Source: Sporosarcina sp. P2
GTDB lineage: Bacteria > Bacillota > Bacilli > Bacillales_A > Planococcaceae
Assembly: GCF_002743255.1 (NCBI RefSeq)
Contig: NZ_PDYY01000005.1
Location: 1-64,000 of the forward strand
DNA: 64,000 nucleotides
Direction of reading: 5' to 3'
Both the position numbers and the translations under genes were made by a program. The first letter of the stretch is position 1, and each line of letters starts with the position of its first letter. Under the pieces are notes generated by a model. The model had not been told where the DNA came from. It saw only the letters and a program-made list of their open reading frames with translations, and did not search any database. Shown piece after piece: positions 16,734 to 26,519 of this stretch.

Positions 16734-17705
16734 ATGACACTCGGCACCACAGTCACGATAATCGCTGTCGCATTTTTCGTATCAGCGATTATCGGGGTGA
16801 TCATCATCCCATTACTTAGAAGGTTGAAATTTGGTCAAAGCATACGGGAAGAGGGCCCGCAAGCACATTTAAAGAAAGCGGGTACGCCTACGATGGGCGG
16901 GCTCATCTTCCTTCTTTCCATATTGATTTCAACACTCACTTTATCTTACATAAACGACACATTAACTACTCATACGATTGTGTTATTGATCGTGCTGGTT
17001 GGTTTCGGAATCATCGGCTTCCTAGATGACTTTATTATCATCGTGGCGAAGCGCAACTTAGGGTTGACATCACTTCAGAAATTAATCGGTCAGATTATCA
17101 TTGCGATTGTCGCCTTTTTCTTACTGAAACTAGGACCATTCGAAACTAGCGTAATGATTCCTTTCACAGAAATTGGAATAGATTTAGGTGTGTTTTATGT
17201 GGCATTTTTGGTCTTTTGGCTTGTAGGTTTTTCAAACGCCGTGAACTTAACGGATGGCTTGGATGGTCTGGTTGGTGGTACATCAACTATAGCATTCTCT
17301 GCATTTGGTGTATTTGCTTTAGCATATGAGCAAAACGATATCGCGTTATTTGCATTTGTAGTAGCAGGTGCAATGCTTGGCTTTTTATTATTCAATATCA
17401 AACCAGCAAAAGTATTTATGGGGGACACAGGTTCATTGGCACTAGGTGGCGCACTCGCTATGATTTCGGTATTGATCAAACAAGAATTATTGTTGTTGAT
17501 CATCGGAATTGTATTTGTAGTAGAAACGCTATCTGTCATCATTCAAGTCATCAGCTTTAAACTGACTGGAAAACGCATCTTTAAAATGAGTCCTATTCAT
17601 CATCACTTTGAATTATCAGGCTGGTCTGAATGGAAAGTAGTGATTGTGTTCTGGGGTGTGGCATTGCTTGCTGCCCTCGTACCGGTCTTCTTGGAGGTCA
17701 TGTAG
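16734..17705 (+). CDS. mraY: phospho-N-acetylmuramoyl-pentapeptide transferase MraY
   Basis: 323 residues from ATG 16734 (MTLGTTVTI), with AAGGAG before it; earlier in-frame codons are untranslated leader. Ten membrane helices are expected, with family motifs LDDF, NLTDGLDGL, MGDTGSLALGG and HHHFE. It makes lipid I from UDP-MurNAc-pentapeptide and undecaprenyl phosphate. It abuts murD with no gap. Confidence 0.97.
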   Translation: MTLGTTVTIIAVAFFVSAIIGVIIIPLLRRLKFGQSIREEGPQAHLKKAGTPTMGGLIFLLSILISTLTLSYINDTLTTHTIVLLIVLVGFGIIGFLDDFIIIVAKRNLGLTSLQKLIGQIIIAIVAFFLLKLGPFETSVMIPFTEIGIDLGVFYVAFLVFWLVGFSNAVNLTDGLDGLVGGTSTIAFSAFGVFALAYEQNDIALFAFVVAGAMLGFLLFNIKPAKVFMGDTGSLALGGALAMISVLIKQELLLLIIGIVFVVETLSVIIQVISFKLTGKRIFKMSPIHHHFELSGWSEWKVVIVFWGVALLAALVPVFLEVM

Positions 17706-19055
17706 ATGAAGAATACAGAACAATTCATAGGAAAAAGAGTACTTGTAATTGGTCTTGCGAAGAGTGGAGTGGCAGCAGCTGGTTTGCTTCATCGTTTAGG
17801 TGCAGAAGTTGTGGTTAATGACTCTAAACCGCTAGAAGGCAATGAAGAGGCAATGGAACTTCAAACCGAAGGAATTGAAGTTATTGGTGGGGGACATCCA
17901 AGTGATTTACTAGAACGGAATTTCGATTTCATCGTGAAGAATCCGGGGATTCCTTATAGTAATTCGTTGGTAGCGAGTGCTGTTGAGCAACATATCCCAA
18001 TTTGGACCGAAGTGGAATTAGCAGGTATTCTCAGTGAAGCACCGATTATTGCCATTACGGGTTCAAACGGTAAAACCACAACCACCACATTGCTTTATCA
18101 CATGCTCAATATGGCAAAGAAAAAACCGTTGATTGCCGGCAATATTGGAACGGTTTCTTGTACAGTGGCGGAAAAAGCCCATGCGAATGAAGTAATCGTA
18201 CTCGAAGCTTCTTCATTCCAATTAGCTGGAACAGAAAGCTTTGCACCGCGAATTGCAATATTTACGAATTTATATGAAGCGCACTTGGATTATCATGGAA
18301 CGATGCAAGAGTATTTGGATGCAAAATTGCAAATGGCTCGCAATCAAACTTCGGAAGAATACTTGATTTTTAATGCGGATCAAAAGTTAATCAAAGAATC
18401 GGTAGAATCATTTGAAGCTCAAAAAGTTCCTTTCACAGTACTTGGAAAAACCAATGAGGGTATCTCGGCAGATGAAGACTGGATTTATTGGCTTGGTGAA
18501 CCTTTCATAGAAATTAAATATATTAAATTACCGGGTCGCCATAATTTAGAGAATATCTTATCAGCAACAGCAGCGGCCATATTGTCAGGGTGTGAAAAAA
18601 CAGCGATAGAAAATGTCTTAAGTTCTTTCACTGGTGTTCGCCACCGTATGCAATTCGTTCGTGAAGTGAACAGTCGTACCATATACAATGATTCGAAAGC
18701 GACAAATACATTAGCGACAAAAAGTGCGCTTTCCTCATTTAAGAAGCCTATCGTTTTGATTGCGGGTGGACTTGACAGAGGGCATTCATTTGAAGAATTA
18801 CGACCGTTTATGAAAAATGTCCGCGCAGCCGTGACGATAGGGGAGACAGCAGAGCGTTTTGCAGAGTTTGCGAAGTCTTGTGGTGTAACGGAGACGGCAC
18901 AGGCATCGACTATGCAGGAGGCTGTTGAGAAGGCCTATGCGTGTAGTTGTGAAGACGATGTGATTTTATTGTCGCCTAGTTGTGCAAGTTGGGATCAATA
19001 CAAGAACTTTGAAATACGAGGCGACGAATTTATTGATGCTGTTATGAAATTGTAA
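17706..19055 (+). CDS. murD: UDP-N-acetylmuramoylalanine-D-glutamate ligase
   Basis: 449 residues. N-terminal UDP-binding Rossmann segment (GLAKSG), central ATPase with P-loop GSNGKTTTT (about 118-126) and C-terminal ligase domain. It adds D-glutamate to UDP-MurNAc-L-Ala in the cytoplasm. GGAGGTC at the end of mraY serves as ribosome binding site. Length equals that of the B. subtilis enzyme (451). Confidence 0.97.
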   Translation: MKNTEQFIGKRVLVIGLAKSGVAAAGLLHRLGAEVVVNDSKPLEGNEEAMELQTEGIEVIGGGHPSDLLERNFDFIVKNPGIPYSNSLVASAVEQHIPIWTEVELAGILSEAPIIAITGSNGKTTTTTLLYHMLNMAKKKPLIAGNIGTVSCTVAEKAHANEVIVLEASSFQLAGTESFAPRIAIFTNLYEAHLDYHGTMQEYLDAKLQMARNQTSEEYLIFNADQKLIKESVESFEAQKVPFTVLGKTNEGISADEDWIYWLGEPFIEIKYIKLPGRHNLENILSATAAAILSGCEKTAIENVLSSFTGVRHRMQFVREVNSRTIYNDSKATNTLATKSALSSFKKPIVLIAGGLDRGHSFEELRPFMKNVRAAVTIGETAERFAEFAKSCGVTETAQASTMQEAVEKAYACSCEDDVILLSPSCASWDQYKNFEIRGDEFIDAVMKL

Positions 19056-19112
19056 ATTCGTTGTAATAGTTTGTGAGTAAAATGAAGAACTGACTGATTA
19101 ACTTGAGGAAGG

Positions 19113-20201
19113 ATGCGAACGCTGGAGAGAACCTACCGAATAATCTTTTTGACAACCGCCTTACTATTGTCTTTGATTGGATTAGTTTTTGTACAATCGG
19201 CAGGATCTTATTGGGGAGAAGTTCATTATCAAGATTCTTCTCCGTTTATTGTCAAGCAAGGCATTTATATGATTATTTCCTTGGCAGTTGCTTATGTGCT
19301 AGTCAAAAGTCCGTTAACATCACATCCCAAATTCTGGACGTATTGCTATATCGCTTCAATTCTTATGTTGATAGCTGTATTGATCCCAGGTATTGGAGCG
19401 GTGAGAAATGGTTCTCAAAGCTGGATCGCGTTCGGTCCGATCAGTTTACAACCAGCAGAATTCGTGAAGGTGGCTTTACTTGGGAAGTTAGCCAGCGGTA
19501 TGAAGAAGCACAAAGAAAAGTCTTGGCAATGGCAACATTTTGCCTGGATTTTATTACCTGCCACGTTGATTATGTTGCAACCAGACCTCGGATCGGCCGT
19601 CATCATGATCGTGTCTGCTTTTGTCATTCTTTTCTTGGCGGGCTATCCATTGTCATTCTTTATCTTTCTTTTCGTTTCAGGAATCGGTGCTTTTATCGCA
19701 CTCATTCTAGCTGCACCGTATCGTTTGGATCGAATTAAATCCTACATTGATCCGTGGAATGACCCTCTCGGTACGGGATTTCAAAGTATTCAATCCTTAT
19801 TTGCAATTGCCCCAGGCGGATTATTCGGTCACGGCTTCGGGAATAGTCGTCAAAAGTTTTTGTACTTGCCTGAACCTCAAAATGACTTTATCTTTTCAAT
19901 CATTGCGGAGGAAATTGGCTTTATTGGTGCAGCGTCTATCGTATTGCTGTTTATCTTGTTGTTCGCTTCTGCATTCGGCATAGCGATTCGGCTGAACAAC
20001 TGGAATTCTTTTTTAATTGTCACCGGTATGGTGTCCATGGTAACTTTCCAAACGTTTTTAAATATGGGAGTCGTTTCAGGGTTGCTGCCTGTGACAGGGG
20101 TGACGTTGCCTTTCATTAGTTATGGAGGATCCTCGCTGTTGACCACTTGGCTTGCCGTTGGAACAATTTTACACTACTCTGCGAATAAAAGGGCAGGATG
20201 A
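19113..20201 (+). CDS. spoVE: SEDS peptidoglycan polymerase SpoVE/FtsW type
   Basis: 362 residues with about ten membrane helices and SEDS signatures (LQPAEFVK, PEPQNDFIFSIIAEE, FISYGGSSLL). The place between murD and divIB in Bacillales belongs to spoVE, the cortex glycosyltransferase partner of SpoVD. Sequence alone does not separate SpoVE from FtsW. Start ATG 19113 is preceded by GAGGAAGG. In B. subtilis murG and murB follow; here divIB follows after 14 bp. Confidence 0.88.
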   Translation: MRTLERTYRIIFLTTALLLSLIGLVFVQSAGSYWGEVHYQDSSPFIVKQGIYMIISLAVAYVLVKSPLTSHPKFWTYCYIASILMLIAVLIPGIGAVRNGSQSWIAFGPISLQPAEFVKVALLGKLASGMKKHKEKSWQWQHFAWILLPATLIMLQPDLGSAVIMIVSAFVILFLAGYPLSFFIFLFVSGIGAFIALILAAPYRLDRIKSYIDPWNDPLGTGFQSIQSLFAIAPGGLFGHGFGNSRQKFLYLPEPQNDFIFSIIAEEIGFIGAASIVLLFILLFASAFGIAIRLNNWNSFLIVTGMVSMVTFQTFLNMGVVSGLLPVTGVTLPFISYGGSSLLTTWLAVGTILHYSANKRAG

Positions 20202-20215
20202 AGGGAGAATAGGAT

Positions 20216-21076
20216 GTGGAAAAAATAATAGATATTGAAGATCGGATTCCATCCATGCGTAAAAAACGCAGAAGAAAGGCCAATATGAGCTTTCTTTTGC
20301 TAGTCGTGATATTCGTCCTTGTTCTTCTTGCCTTGTTGTATTTCCAATCTTCATTAAGCGATGTTTCGAATATATCCATTAATGAGACTGTTTTACACGA
20401 AGGTGAGGAGTATAAAGATCAGAGTGGATTGTATAAGGGGCAATCACTATGGGGGTTCCGTGCTAAAGATATAGAAAAAAATATCAAGAAAATTCCTGGC
20501 GTGAAGGATGCTCAGGTGAACCGTGATTTTTATAATGATGTTTCTATTCATGTTACAGAATGGGAACCGGTTGCCTTTATAGAGAATAAAGGACAATATG
20601 ATCTATTGTTGGAAAATGGTGAACGCTTAGAAACTACCGATCCAGATATCCTTTCGCATGCCCCCATTCTATCAGGTTTTACCGATCCTGAAGTGACGGA
20701 ACGAATGATCAATGAACTACAAATGATGGATAGTACAGTTTTCGAACTCCTGTCAGAGCTTCGTTATCAAGGAGAAGAAAAAATTGACGTATTTATGAGT
20801 GATGGATATGAAGTTCATGCGGTAATTCTAGGCTTCGCTGATAAAATGTCCTACTATCCGGATATCATCGCTCAATTGCCTAAAGAAGAAAAAGGCGTTC
20901 TAGATATTGAAATTGGCGTGTACTTTAAAACCTATACAGATTTCTACAAAGAACCAGTACCGATAGATGTGGAGATCCCACAGCCTACTGAAGAGTCAAA
21001 TACAACAAAAAATAAACCGGTCGATGTAGAAACGAATAAGGAGGAAGAAAGTGAGCAAAAAACTGAAGAAAACTAG
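20216..21076 (+). CDS. divIB: cell division protein DivIB (FtsQ)
   Basis: 286 residues. Basic cytoplasmic N-terminus, one membrane helix (about 24-43), POTRA domain (about 46-115), beta domain and a disordered acidic C-terminal tail (from about 255). It stabilises FtsL-DivIC at the septum. Start GTG 20216 follows AAGGGAG. The 3' end overlaps ylxW by 26 bp. Confidence 0.93.
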   Translation: MEKIIDIEDRIPSMRKKRRRKANMSFLLLVVIFVLVLLALLYFQSSLSDVSNISINETVLHEGEEYKDQSGLYKGQSLWGFRAKDIEKNIKKIPGVKDAQVNRDFYNDVSIHVTEWEPVAFIENKGQYDLLLENGERLETTDPDILSHAPILSGFTDPEVTERMINELQMMDSTVFELLSELRYQGEEKIDVFMSDGYEVHAVILGFADKMSYYPDIIAQLPKEEKGVLDIEIGVYFKTYTDFYKEPVPIDVEIPQPTEESNTTKNKPVDVETNKEEESEQKTEEN

Positions 21077-21776
21077 AGAGAAACGCGGCAAGCAATTAGT
21101 GCTATCCATCGTATTTCTAGTCCTAGGCTTCATGCTTGCGTTTTCCTACCGTACAATTGGCAGTAAGCAACAAATGCTGGATTTAGAGCAAACCAATTTA
21201 TTTCAGCAAGAAGAACAGTATCGGGCAGATTTAATCGAACAGCAAGAAAGAAATAAGGAATTGACGAATGAATTACTAGAGAAGCAGAAAAAAGTGCATT
21301 CGTTTGAACAGGATTTCTCCGACAAAGAAAAAAATCATGCGGTCCTTGTAGAAAAAGCACGAGATTTAAGATTATTGCTTGGCGATATTCCGTCAAAAGG
21401 TGCGGGGATAAAAGTGACATTGGAAGATGCGGACTATGATCCTTCAATACAAAATCCGAATGATTATATCGTCCATGAGAGTCACGTTTTACGTGTAATC
21501 AATGAATTGAAAATCGCAGGTGCGCAAGGAATGACAATCAACGGGCAACGGATTAATTCGAATTCGTACATAAAATGTACAGGCCCTGTTATTATGGTTG
21601 ATGGTAGAACGTTTCCAGCACCTTTTATTATAGAAGCAGTAGGAGATCCGAAAGTGCTATCACCGGCCCTACATTTAAAAGGCAGTGTTATAGATGGCTT
21701 GTTGAGAGATAATATCGTCGTCACATTAGAAGAAATGAAGGAAGTTCAACTACCTGCGATTCGTGACGAAGTATGA
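21051..21776 (+). CDS. ylxW: DUF881 membrane protein YlxW
   Basis: 241 residues. One membrane helix (about 15-32), coiled coil (about 40-95), then a DUF881 domain (INELKIAGAQGMTINGQRI ...). Function is unknown; the gene is conserved between divIB and ylxX/sbp in Bacillales. The start is GTG 21051 behind AAGGAGG inside divIB. Confidence 0.88.
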   Translation: MSKKLKKTREKRGKQLVLSIVFLVLGFMLAFSYRTIGSKQQMLDLEQTNLFQQEEQYRADLIEQQERNKELTNELLEKQKKVHSFEQDFSDKEKNHAVLVEKARDLRLLLGDIPSKGAGIKVTLEDADYDPSIQNPNDYIVHESHVLRVINELKIAGAQGMTINGQRINSNSYIKCTGPVIMVDGRTFPAPFIIEAVGDPKVLSPALHLKGSVIDGLLRDNIVVTLEEMKEVQLPAIRDEV

Positions 21777-21795
21777 GGGATTGTGGGGGGGTAGA

Positions 21796-22512
21796 GTGAA
21801 GCAAAAAACACACTGGAAGTTCACGTTGATTCTCGGTATAGTGGGATTTGTATTGGCTTTACAATATAACACGATGAATACCACATCTCCGCGAGATACA
21901 CGGGATTTATGGGCTATACGTAAAGAATTATCAAGTGAAAAGAAAATCCACTCTGAACTTTTAGAAGAAATCAGAGGAATTGACCAGACGCTTGCTGCTT
22001 ATAACGCATCACCCGAAGCGAATGCAGCAAATGTGTTGCAAGATACATTGGATAAATTGTATAAACAAGCGGGATTCATGCCGACCACTGGTCCAGGATT
22101 TGTAATAGAAGTCGCGCCATCTCCAGAAAGTATTGCGCTTGGTTATGAAATAAAGCCAGTATCATCTGAACTGCTGGCTTGGTTTATTAATGTGGTGAAT
22201 CAACAACAAGGTAATGAGTTGGAGATTGACGGCAAACGCTTTACTACATTGAGTTGGATTCGGGATATCAATGGTAATCTGACAGTCAGTGGGGAAGTGG
22301 TTTCTACACCACCTTTCAATATTAAAGTCGTTTCTCCTTCGAAGGAAGCAAGTGAAGAGTTGTATAATCAATTATTGACAACTACTATTCAAGATGAGTT
22401 TTATTTGGACGACTTAATTTTGACCATTAGTGAACCAACGGACCGTATTACGTTACAAGGCTGGACGGGCGGTTTTGAAAATCGATTTTTAAAAGAACAA
22501 ACAAAGGAGTAA
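21796..22512 (+). CDS. ylxX: DUF881 membrane protein YlxX
   Basis: 238 residues from GTG 21796 (VKQKTHWKF), with a G7 tract acting as ribosome binding site. The frame is open back to a GTG at 21763 inside ylxW, but no site precedes that one. It has one membrane helix near the N-terminus, a short coiled coil and a DUF881 domain, so it looks like a tandem duplicate of ylxW. Function is unknown. Confidence 0.83.
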   Translation: MKQKTHWKFTLILGIVGFVLALQYNTMNTTSPRDTRDLWAIRKELSSEKKIHSELLEEIRGIDQTLAAYNASPEANAANVLQDTLDKLYKQAGFMPTTGPGFVIEVAPSPESIALGYEIKPVSSELLAWFINVVNQQQGNELEIDGKRFTTLSWIRDINGNLTVSGEVVSTPPFNIKVVSPSKEASEELYNQLLTTTIQDEFYLDDLILTISEPTDRITLQGWTGGFENRFLKEQTKE

Positions 22513-22519
22513 TGACAAT

Positions 22520-22885
22520 ATGTGGCTACCCTTACTTGGGCTCCTCCTTGGCGTTTCACTAGGTTTGCTCTCGGATATACAGATCCCGCAAGTTTATAAT
22601 AACTATTTAACTATTGCGATTCTCGCTGCATTTGATACACTATTTGGTGGAATCAGAGCCTATCTTCAGCAAGTGTATGACGATCGAATATTCGTCAGCG
22701 GATTTTTCTTCAATATACTTTTGGCAGCAGCACTTGCTTTTATTGGTGTACACTTAGGTGTTGATTTATATTTGGCAGCAGTTTTCGCTTTTGGTGTACG
22801 ATTATTCCAAAACATCGCGGTCATCAGAAGAATCCTGCTCGCAAAATGGACGGGGAGAAACAAAAATTCCGACACAAATACGTAA
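22520..22885 (+). CDS. sbp: small basic membrane protein Sbp (DUF1290)
   Basis: 121 residues, about four hydrophobic helices and a basic C-terminus. The motif FDTLFGGIRA is typical of the Sbp/DUF1290 family found just before ftsA. AAAGGAG precedes ATG 22520. Function is unknown; location suggests a division or envelope role. Confidence 0.88.
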   Translation: MWLPLLGLLLGVSLGLLSDIQIPQVYNNYLTIAILAAFDTLFGGIRAYLQQVYDDRIFVSGFFFNILLAAALAFIGVHLGVDLYLAAVFAFGVRLFQNIAVIRRILLAKWTGRNKNSDTNT

Positions 22886-22910
22886 TATTACATGTTTTTA
22901 GAAGAGGGTG

Positions 22911-22940
22911 TTGAAAATATTTAGACAAAGCAGTCATAAT
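22911..22940 (+). promoter_or_regulatory. probable sigma-A promoter for ftsA-ftsZ
   Basis: TTGAAA (22911-22916), 18-nt spacer, CATAAT (22935-22940), 45 bp before the ftsA start. B. subtilis also has ftsAZ promoters in this gap. Confidence 0.55.
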
Positions 22941-22985
22941 ACAATAGAATGGAAGTTACTAGTTACATTAAGGAGGTGTCAATAA

Positions 22986-24272
22986 TTGAGTAAATCAAAT
23001 CATTACGTATCACTTGATATAGGATCATCCACAATTAAAGTCTTAATTGGGGAGATGGATCAAAATGCCCTGCATGTAATCGGTGTAGGAAATGTTCAAT
23101 CTGCTGGAATTCGCAAAGGAACAATTATTGATATTGATGCCACTGTCCAGTCAATCCGTAAAGCGATTGAACAGGCTGAAAGAATGACAGGCTTGAAAAT
23201 TGAAGAAGTAGTTCTTGGCATACCTGCAAATGGCGTCCAGTTCCAAAACGTCAAAGGCGTTGTGGCAGTGAACTCTGAAAATCGTGAAATCACAGATGAT
23301 GACCTAGAAAGAGTTATGAAATCATCACAAGTAATGAATGTTCCACCCGAAAGAGAATTCGTCAATTTGGTGCCAAAGCAATTTATTGTCGATGATTATG
23401 ATGAAATCACAGATCCCCGTGGTATGATGGGAGTAAGATTGGAAATGGACGCAACGTTAATTACGACGTCCAAAACTCAACTACATAACATTTTACGCTG
23501 TGTAGAAAAAGCTGGTTTACAAATACGCGAAATTTATTTGCAGCCATTAGCGGCAGGTACATTCGCATTATCCGAAGATGAAATGTATCATGGAACTGCC
23601 TTTATTGATATTGGCGGAGGATCAACTACGGTTTCGGTGTTTGCTGAAAATCGTTTGATTAGTACATCTGTATTACCTGTTGGCGGAGACCATATTACAA
23701 AAGACCTGTCGATCGTCTTAAAAACACCTACAGAACAAGCAAGAATGATTAAGCATCAGTATGGACATGCCTATTATGATGATGCTTCAGACGAAGAATT
23801 ATTTGAAGTGCCAGTAGTAGGGTCAGATGCAAAAGATCAATATAGCCAGCGATATATCTCTGATGTTATCGGTTCACGTCTTGAAGAATTGTTCGAATTG
23901 ATTCTCGAAGATTTGTATGCAACAGGCATCCGTGACTTGCCTGGAGGTATCGTCATCACAGGCGGTACGGCTAAACTGGACGGAATTTTACAGTTGGCTC
24001 GTGATGTCTTTAAAACAAGAGCTAGATTGTACACACCAGAATATATTGGTGTCCGTGAGCCAATGTATTCTACTGCGGTTGGCTTGATTCGCTATGCGTA
24101 TATGGAAGATGTGTTCTTCGGTTATGAAGAAGAGCAGGTTGGGGCACCTCAAACGCCAGATTCCATTTATGAAGTTGCGGAACCTGTAGCTCGGCCAGTT
24201 AAACCGAAGAAAGAAAAAGGTCAAGGATTCATGAAACGCGCTAAAAAAGTATTCGACAATTTCTTTGAGTAA
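22986..24272 (+). CDS. ftsA: cell division protein FtsA
   Basis: 428 residues; actin-fold ATPase with phosphate loops DIGSSTIK near the N-terminus and DIGGGSTTVSVF in the middle. The basic, amphipathic C-terminus (GFMKRAKKVFDNFF) is the membrane-targeting helix that tethers FtsZ filaments. The start is TTG 22986 behind AAGGAGGTG. It forms an operon with ftsZ, 49 bp downstream. Confidence 0.97.
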   Translation: MSKSNHYVSLDIGSSTIKVLIGEMDQNALHVIGVGNVQSAGIRKGTIIDIDATVQSIRKAIEQAERMTGLKIEEVVLGIPANGVQFQNVKGVVAVNSENREITDDDLERVMKSSQVMNVPPEREFVNLVPKQFIVDDYDEITDPRGMMGVRLEMDATLITTSKTQLHNILRCVEKAGLQIREIYLQPLAAGTFALSEDEMYHGTAFIDIGGGSTTVSVFAENRLISTSVLPVGGDHITKDLSIVLKTPTEQARMIKHQYGHAYYDDASDEELFEVPVVGSDAKDQYSQRYISDVIGSRLEELFELILEDLYATGIRDLPGGIVITGGTAKLDGILQLARDVFKTRARLYTPEYIGVREPMYSTAVGLIRYAYMEDVFFGYEEEQVGAPQTPDSIYEVAEPVARPVKPKKEKGQGFMKRAKKVFDNFFE

Positions 24273-24321
24273 AACATTATGTTAGACGGGGAATTGCAGA
24301 TAATTTAGAGGAGGAAAATCA

Positions 24322-25491
24322 ATGCTTGAATTTGAGACGAACATAGATGCATTAGCGGTAATTAAAGTTATTGGAGTGGGCGGCGGCGGAAACAATGCGG
24401 TAAACCGTATGATTGAACATGGAGTGCAAGGCGTAGAGTTTATCGCGGTTAACACGGATGCTCAAGCATTGAAATTATCATCGGCTGAAATCAAACTACA
24501 AATCGGTGAAAAGCTGACTAGAGGACTAGGCGCTGGCGCTAACCCTGAAGTAGGTAAAAAAGCAGCTGAAGAAAGTAAAGAGCAGATCGAAGAAGCTTTA
24601 CGTGGAGCAGATATGGTCTTCGTTACAGCTGGTATGGGAGGCGGAACGGGTACGGGTGCAGCACCAGTTATTGCTCAAATCGCCAAAGATATTGGTGCAT
24701 TAACAGTAGGCGTGGTCACACGTCCGTTCACTTTTGAGGGGAGAAAGAGATCTACTTCGGCAGCTGGCGGTATTGCAAGCATGAAAGAAGCAATCGATAC
24801 GCTAATTGTTATTCCGAATGACAAGTTGCTAGAGATTGTAGATAAAAACACTCCTATGCTTGAAGCGTTTAGAGAAGCTGACAATGTATTGCGCCAAGGT
24901 GTTCAAGGTATCTCGGATTTGATTGCAGTACCTGGATTGATCAACCTCGACTTTGCTGACGTGAAAACAATTATGTACAACAAAGGTTCTGCATTGATGG
25001 GTATTGGTATGTCTACCGGTGAAAATCGTGCAGCGGAAGCAGCGAAAAAAGCTATTTCTAGTCCATTGCTTGAAACATCAATCGATGGAGCCAAAGGTGT
25101 CCTAATGAATATTACAGGTGGCTCGAACTTGAGCTTGTTTGAAGTACAGGAAGCGGCCGATATTGTTGCCACTGCTTCAGACGAAAACGTTAACATGATC
25201 TTCGGTTCTGTCATCAACGACGATTTGAAGGATGAAATCATCGTAACAGTCATCGCGACAGGATTTAACGAAGAACAATTAGCTCCATCAAGACAACGTG
25301 GTGCTGGTGTAACGGGGGGCGTTCGTCCACAACGACCTGTACAACAGCAACCGCCAACACAAAGCAGGTATGAAGAGCAACCACGTTACGAACAACAAGC
25401 TGAGCCAAGACAGCCACAGGTTAATCAGCATCAGCACGAAGAACAACTGGACATCCCTACGTTCTTACGTAATCGTACGCGTCGTAAATAA
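24322..25491 (+). CDS. ftsZ: cell division GTPase FtsZ
   Basis: 389 residues. Tubulin signature GGGTGTG (about 104-110), synergy loop NLDFADV, a Gln/Pro-rich variable linker (about 318-370) and the conserved C-terminal peptide [10 protein letters not shown], which binds FtsA and SepF, with a basic tail. GAGGAGG precedes ATG 24322. A strong terminator follows. Confidence 0.98.
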   Translation: MLEFETNIDALAVIKVIGVGGGGNNAVNRMIEHGVQGVEFIAVNTDAQALKLSSAEIKLQIGEKLTRGLGAGANPEVGKKAAEESKEQIEEALRGADMVFVTAGMGGGTGTGAAPVIAQIAKDIGALTVGVVTRPFTFEGRKRSTSAAGGIASMKEAIDTLIVIPNDKLLEIVDKNTPMLEAFREADNVLRQGVQGISDLIAVPGLINLDFADVKTIMYNKGSALMGIGMSTGENRAAEAAKKAISSPLLETSIDGAKGVLMNITGGSNLSLFEVQEAADIVATASDENVNMIFGSVINDDLKDEIIVTVIATGFNEEQLAPSRQRGAGVTGGVRPQRPVQQQPPTQSRYEEQPRYEQQAEPRQPQVNQHQHEEQLDIPTFLRNRTRRK

Positions 25492-25502
25492 TAAATAGAA
25501 CT

Positions 25503-25545
25503 AGCTTCCCGCAAGAGATGAAATTCTCATGCGGGAAGCTTTTTT
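25503..25545 (+). terminator. terminator of ftsA-ftsZ
   Basis: Perfect 11-bp stem AGCTTCCCGCA / TGCGGGAAGCT followed by T6. Confidence 0.93.
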
Positions 25546-25585
25546 GATTTCAACATCCCGTGATGACTCTACGCATTTAAAAATA

Positions 25586-25648
25586 TGTCGAAGTTTTTAT
25601 TGGAAACAAACCAAAGCCCGACAGGTTTTTCATTAAAGCCATGATAAT
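25586..25648 (+). promoter_or_regulatory. spoIIG promoter region with Spo0A boxes
   Basis: A perfect 0A box TGTCGAA lies at 25586-25592, and a degenerate inverse one (CCCGACA, 25617-25623) 31 bp on, about three helical turns. A -10-like GATAAT is at 25643-25648, with no good -35 at normal spacing. This is the layout of the Spo0A~P-activated sigma-A promoter of spoIIG in B. subtilis. Confidence 0.7.
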
Positions 25649-25670
25649 CTGTTTGTAAGGAGGCCGGCAT

Positions 25671-26519
25671 ATGTATGGAGAACTGATGATAGGGATCAAT
25701 ATGCTCTTTAACTACGCCATCCTATCGTTCACTAATAAAGTGGGAAATCATCAAACGAGCAAAAGGAGGTTATGGAGTGCGGCATTTCTCGGTGCCTTCT
25801 TTATTACATTGTTCCCGTATTCTTTGCTAGCGATGATCTTCACTTTTTTAGGAATGACGTATATTGCATTTGGACAAACGTTTAGTAGTTGGAAAAGTTC
25901 GATCCTCGCTGTACTGATCGCAGCTTTCTTTGCAGGAGGAATGTTGACCTTGATCTATGCTCAGATAAGTGTCAGCGTAAATCAGAGCTTTTTATTCGTA
26001 GCGATTGGTCTAACATATCTATCGTTATACATCGTGAAGCATAAATGGATTGACACACGCATGATGAATAAGTTAATGAGTTTTACACTTGACTCAGAAT
26101 TAAATTTATGGGAAAAATCTATTCCGCTTAAGGTATTCATCGATACGGGTAATCATTGCGTAGAACCATTGTCAGGAGATCCTGTACATTTTATCGGCTT
26201 TTCGGCAATCAAAGAACAGCTGCCAGTCGACTTCGCTTCAGCACTAGTGTCCTGGAACCCTGAAAAATCTCCAGACTTGGCCAGTTTCCCTGCTACTTAT
26301 CAAAAGAGTCTTCGGTTAATACGATTGCAGACTGTTCAAGGTGCTTCGTGGGCTGTCGGAATCAAGTATGATAGCTGGTTGCTCGAAGGAGAGTTATTGC
26401 CTGTAGGATATATCGTCTTGACGAAAGAACAGCATCAATACCCTCAAGGTGCAGCGGCTATTTTGCAAATGAGTGCGATGGATGTACTAAAAGAAGAAGG
26501 GAGAACGGCTATATGTTGA
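25671..26519 (+). CDS. spoIIGA: sporulation sigma-E factor processing peptidase SpoIIGA
   Basis: 282 residues. Five membrane helices in the N-terminal half (to about 125) and a cytoplasmic aspartic-protease-like domain with catalytic Asp158 in FIDTGN. It cleaves pro-sigma-E in the mother cell on a signal from SpoIIR. TAAGGAGG precedes the ATG; its stop overlaps the sigE start (ATGTTGA). B. subtilis SpoIIGA is 309 residues. Confidence 0.96.
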   Translation: MYGELMIGINMLFNYAILSFTNKVGNHQTSKRRLWSAAFLGAFFITLFPYSLLAMIFTFLGMTYIAFGQTFSSWKSSILAVLIAAFFAGGMLTLIYAQISVSVNQSFLFVAIGLTYLSLYIVKHKWIDTRMMNKLMSFTLDSELNLWEKSIPLKVFIDTGNHCVEPLSGDPVHFIGFSAIKEQLPVDFASALVSWNPEKSPDLASFPATYQKSLRLIRLQTVQGASWAVGIKYDSWLLEGELLPVGYIVLTKEQHQYPQGAAAILQMSAMDVLKEEGRTAIC

